Of a stretch of 7,793 bases of DNA, positions 6,256-7,793 are shown piece after piece. The DNA is from an uncultured archaeon. Lineage in GTDB: Archaea > Halobacteriota > Methanosarcinia > Methanosarcinales > Methanoperedenaceae. Location: the NCBI GenBank assembly GCA_902386085.1, contig CABMIA010000001.1, positions 1 through 7,793 of the forward strand, read 5' to 3'. The notes beneath the pieces were generated by a model. That model was given only the letters and a program-made list of their open reading frames with translations, did not search any database and had not been told where the DNA came from. The translations under genes were made by a program, and so were the position numbers. Numbering within the stretch: position 1 is the first letter of the stretch; each line of letters opens with the position of its first letter.

Positions 6256-6783
6256 CTAAAGCACTTTATCTGAACTTATAATCTCCGTGCCATAGATATT
6301 CTTCATGTACTTAAGGGCATATTCATGGGCATCTTCATCTATCGAAGCTGTGCAGTCGGGTGGCACTATTGTTTTGTATCCCGAAAAATAAGCTAAAGCA
6401 ACATCATTCTGGATGCATATATCCGTACTCACTCCCGTAAAAATCACGGTATCTATTCCCATTTTTTTCAAGATCTCCGGTAAATCGGTATTTGCAAAAC
6501 CTCCATACCATCTCTTTTCGATCACAATGTCGTTTTTTTCAGGTTTAAGTTCAGGTATTATCTCTGAACCTTCCGTACCTTTCATGGCATGTTCTCCCCA
6601 GATTTTCATCTCTCTGTCTGTAGGGGTGTGGGAATCGCGCAGGTAAATGATTGGAATACCCTGTTGTCTTGCTTTTTTCAATAAATTTGCGATGTTAGGC
6701 ACGATTTTCCGTGCTCGAACGCTCCCCAGTTTTCCTGTTACAAAATCATGTAACATATCCGCAACGATAATCGCTTTTCTCAT
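6256..6783 (-). CDS. Isochorismatase-family cysteine hydrolase, probably nicotinamidase-like
   Basis: A 175-residue single-domain hydrolase of the cysteine hydrolase (isochorismatase) fold. The catalytic triad is visible: D9 (IVADMLHDF), K90 (IEKRWYGGF) and C123 (GVSTDICI). A metal site of the nicotinamidase/pyrazinamidase type is also present, with D50 and H52 (LRDSHTP) and H65 (WGEHAMKGT), and the WGEHAMKGTEGSEI stretch resembles PncA closely. PncA converts nicotinamide to nicotinate in NAD salvage; this is the best functional guess, though family members act on many amides, so no gene symbol is given. The ATG at 6783 is preceded by only a weak GGGTAG, in keeping with a short leader from the TATA-like motif at 6812-6823. 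rnhB follows after 11 bp. Confidence 0.87.
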   Translation of the reverse strand: MRKAIIVADMLHDFVTGKLGSVRARKIVPNIANLLKKARQQGIPIIYLRDSHTPTDREMKIWGEHAMKGTEGSEIIPELKPEKNDIVIEKRWYGGFANTDLPEILKKMGIDTVIFTGVSTDICIQNDVALAYFSGYKTIVPPDCTASIDEDAHEYALKYMKNIYGTEIISSDKVL

Positions 6784-6811
6784 AAAACTACCCGATTAAA
6801 TGTTTGCGTGT

Positions 6812-6823
6812 GTTTTATTTAAG
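6812..6823 (-). promoter_or_regulatory. Candidate TATA box for the hydrolase-rnhB unit
   Basis: The minus strand reads CTTAAATAAAAC here. Initiation about 25 bases downstream would fall near 6792, leaving a leader of about ten bases before the ATG at 6783. Confidence 0.5.
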
Positions 6824-6871
6824 TCTTTGGGCAGATTTAAACTATAACGGACGATAATGACAAATTCACAA

Positions 6872-6885
6872 AAACTTTAAATACA
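6872..6885 (+). promoter_or_regulatory. Candidate BRE/TATA element for cdhA
   Basis: The sequence aaactttaaatac is a good archaeal BRE-TATA match in the 234-bp divergent gap. Initiation would fall near 6905, giving a leader of about 110 bases. A second TATA-like run, gtataatatta (6950-6960), would instead start the transcript near 6980 with a leader of about 40 bases, so the gene could have two promoters. Confidence 0.5.
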
Positions 6886-7005
6886 TTGATGTAAATAGGG
6901 GTTAAAACCTCTCTGGAGTAAGAGAAGATTTTCAAATCGCACCAATAAAGTATAATATTATGAGTAATAGTCTGGGTAGGAAGTCCTGTGAACCACAATA
7001 ACCAT

Positions 7006-7012
7006 CGGAGAT
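7006..7012 (+). promoter_or_regulatory. Shine-Dalgarno site of cdhA
   Basis: The sequence cggagat lies five bases before the ATG at 7018 and matches the 16S tail well, fixing this start over other in-frame ATGs further in. Confidence 0.7.
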
Positions 7013-7017
7013 AGCAA

Positions 7018-7793
7018 ATGATAATCAAAAAAGGAAGTTTCGTAATAGAAGGATTGGAGAACGTCCAGATAAACATAGGCAGGATCGGGGAGGGAAAGGA
7101 AGAGGTCTTTGAAGGACCTACGCCAAAGCCTGATATAATAAGCCTTCGGAACTGGGACTACCGGATTCTTGACAGGTATAATCCGGTATACACGCCAACA
7201 AGCGATATGTGCGATTACTGCACTTACGGCAAATGCGACCTCACGGGGAACAAGGAGGGGGCGTGCGGGATAGACCTTGAAGGGCAGTCCGCAAGAGAGG
7301 CATTGATGACAAGTATAATGGGAGCTGCATGTCACACGGCACACGGGCGCCATCTCCTGCATTATCTTATAAAAAAATACGGTGAGGATCACCCCATTGA
7401 TGTTGGCCCGAGCAACCTGAAAGCCCCGCTCACCGAGACGATAATGGGCATCCAGCCGCAGGCCATAGGCGATTTCCTTCCCGTCCTAGACTACGTGGAA
7501 GAACAGCTCACACAGCTCATGGCCGCTACCAATACCGGGCAGGAAGGCTCGGCGCGTGATTTTGAGTCCAAGGCCCTGCACGCAGGAATGCTCGACCTCC
7601 TGGGAATGGAAGTGGCTGATATTATCCAGATATCCTGCATGGGACTTCCGAAATCGGATGAAAAAACGCCCATGGCAGAGATAGGGATGGGTATTCTTGA
7701 TTCCGGGAAACCCGTGGTTATATGCGTGGGACATAACATCGCTGCGCCTGCGTATATCCTTGATTATATGGACCGGGGCGGGCTTTTTGACAA
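7018..7793 (+). CDS. cdhA: Acetyl-CoA decarbonylase/synthase alpha subunit (CO dehydrogenase), partial
   Basis: The first 258 codons of CdhA run off the right edge. In the archaeal ACDS complex this subunit oxidises or forms CO at a nickel-iron C-cluster and passes electrons through iron-sulfur clusters, for acetyl-CoA synthesis or cleavage. The translation contains MCDYCTYGKCDLTGNKEGACGIDLEGQ-type cysteines C65, C68, C73 and C83, expected to ligate a 4Fe-4S cluster, then AACHTAHGRHLLHYL (103-117), VEEQLTQL (160-167), SKALHAG, and VVICVGHNIAAPAYILDYM, in which H239 matches the iron-ligating histidine of CO dehydrogenases (inference). Most of the C-cluster ligands lie beyond the window. The ATG at 7018 follows a good ribosome site, GGAGAT, with normal spacing. 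Codon use is richer in G and C than in the flavoprotein gene. The N-terminal linker before the first cysteines seems shorter than in Methanosarcina CdhA as I recall it. Confidence 0.93.
   Translation, partial: MIIKKGSFVIEGLENVQINIGRIGEGKEEVFEGPTPKPDIISLRNWDYRILDRYNPVYTPTSDMCDYCTYGKCDLTGNKEGACGIDLEGQSAREALMTSIMGAACHTAHGRHLLHYLIKKYGEDHPIDVGPSNLKAPLTETIMGIQPQAIGDFLPVLDYVEEQLTQLMAATNTGQEGSARDFESKALHAGMLDLLGMEVADIIQISCMGLPKSDEKTPMAEIGMGILDSGKPVVICVGHNIAAPAYILDYMDRGGLFD

Noticed and set aside
6958..7392. A 144-codon minus-strand open frame
   Set aside because: It lies opposite the clearly coding cdhA frame and its leader and has no family resemblance.
7486..7739. Two overlapping 82-codon minus-strand frames
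   Set aside because: Both are antisense to conserved cdhA coding sequence.

Overview
The window looks like the chromosome of a methane-metabolising archaeon. I infer a member of the Methanosarcinales or a relative such as the Methanoperedens lineage. The evidence is the start of a CdhA subunit of the archaeal acetyl-CoA decarbonylase/synthase at the right end, archaeal-type genes (a KaiC-like ATPase with a Roadblock protein, an archaeal RNase HII, a geranylgeranyl-reductase-family flavoprotein), and AT-rich TATA/BRE-like promoters with short leaders. The genus assignment is inference; there is no rRNA or other clear marker here.

Layout, left to right. (1) A minus-strand pair reads leftward: a geranylgeranyl-reductase-family FAD protein (514-1710), then a FIST-domain sensor protein that runs off the left edge (511 to 1), only 2 bp apart. 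(2) An overlapping minus-strand pair encodes a KaiC-like RecA-fold ATPase (2239-3132) and a Roadblock/LC7 protein (1902-2273). (3) A minus-strand nucleic-acid-processing run consists of a DUF151 bifunctional-nuclease-family protein (4740-5195), then the bacterial-type exodeoxyribonuclease VII subunits xseA (3463-4680) and xseB (3233-3472), which overlap. (4) A small plus-strand two-helix membrane protein (5307-5561) ends at a terminator-like hairpin lying inside the end of the convergent rnhB gene. (5) A minus-strand pair encodes an isochorismatase-family, nicotinamidase-like hydrolase (6256-6783) and RNase HII (5588-6244). (6) A 234-bp divergent promoter region precedes cdhA (7018 to the window end, plus strand).

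How the genes work together: xseA and xseB form one enzyme; the DUF151 protein and RNase HII are further nucleic-acid enzymes nearby, but nothing shows they act with ExoVII. The KaiC-like ATPase and the Roadblock protein are probably a functional pair, because their reading frames overlap. CdhA opens what is normally a multi-gene operon for CO/acetyl-CoA chemistry; the rest lies outside the window. No intergenic stretch exceeds 300 bp, and I see no tRNA, rRNA, IS element or CRISPR array. I see no convincing wholly new system. The most notable items are the KaiC-Roadblock pair, the ExoVII/DUF151 group in an archaeon, the hairpin buried in rnhB, and the structured cdhA leader.
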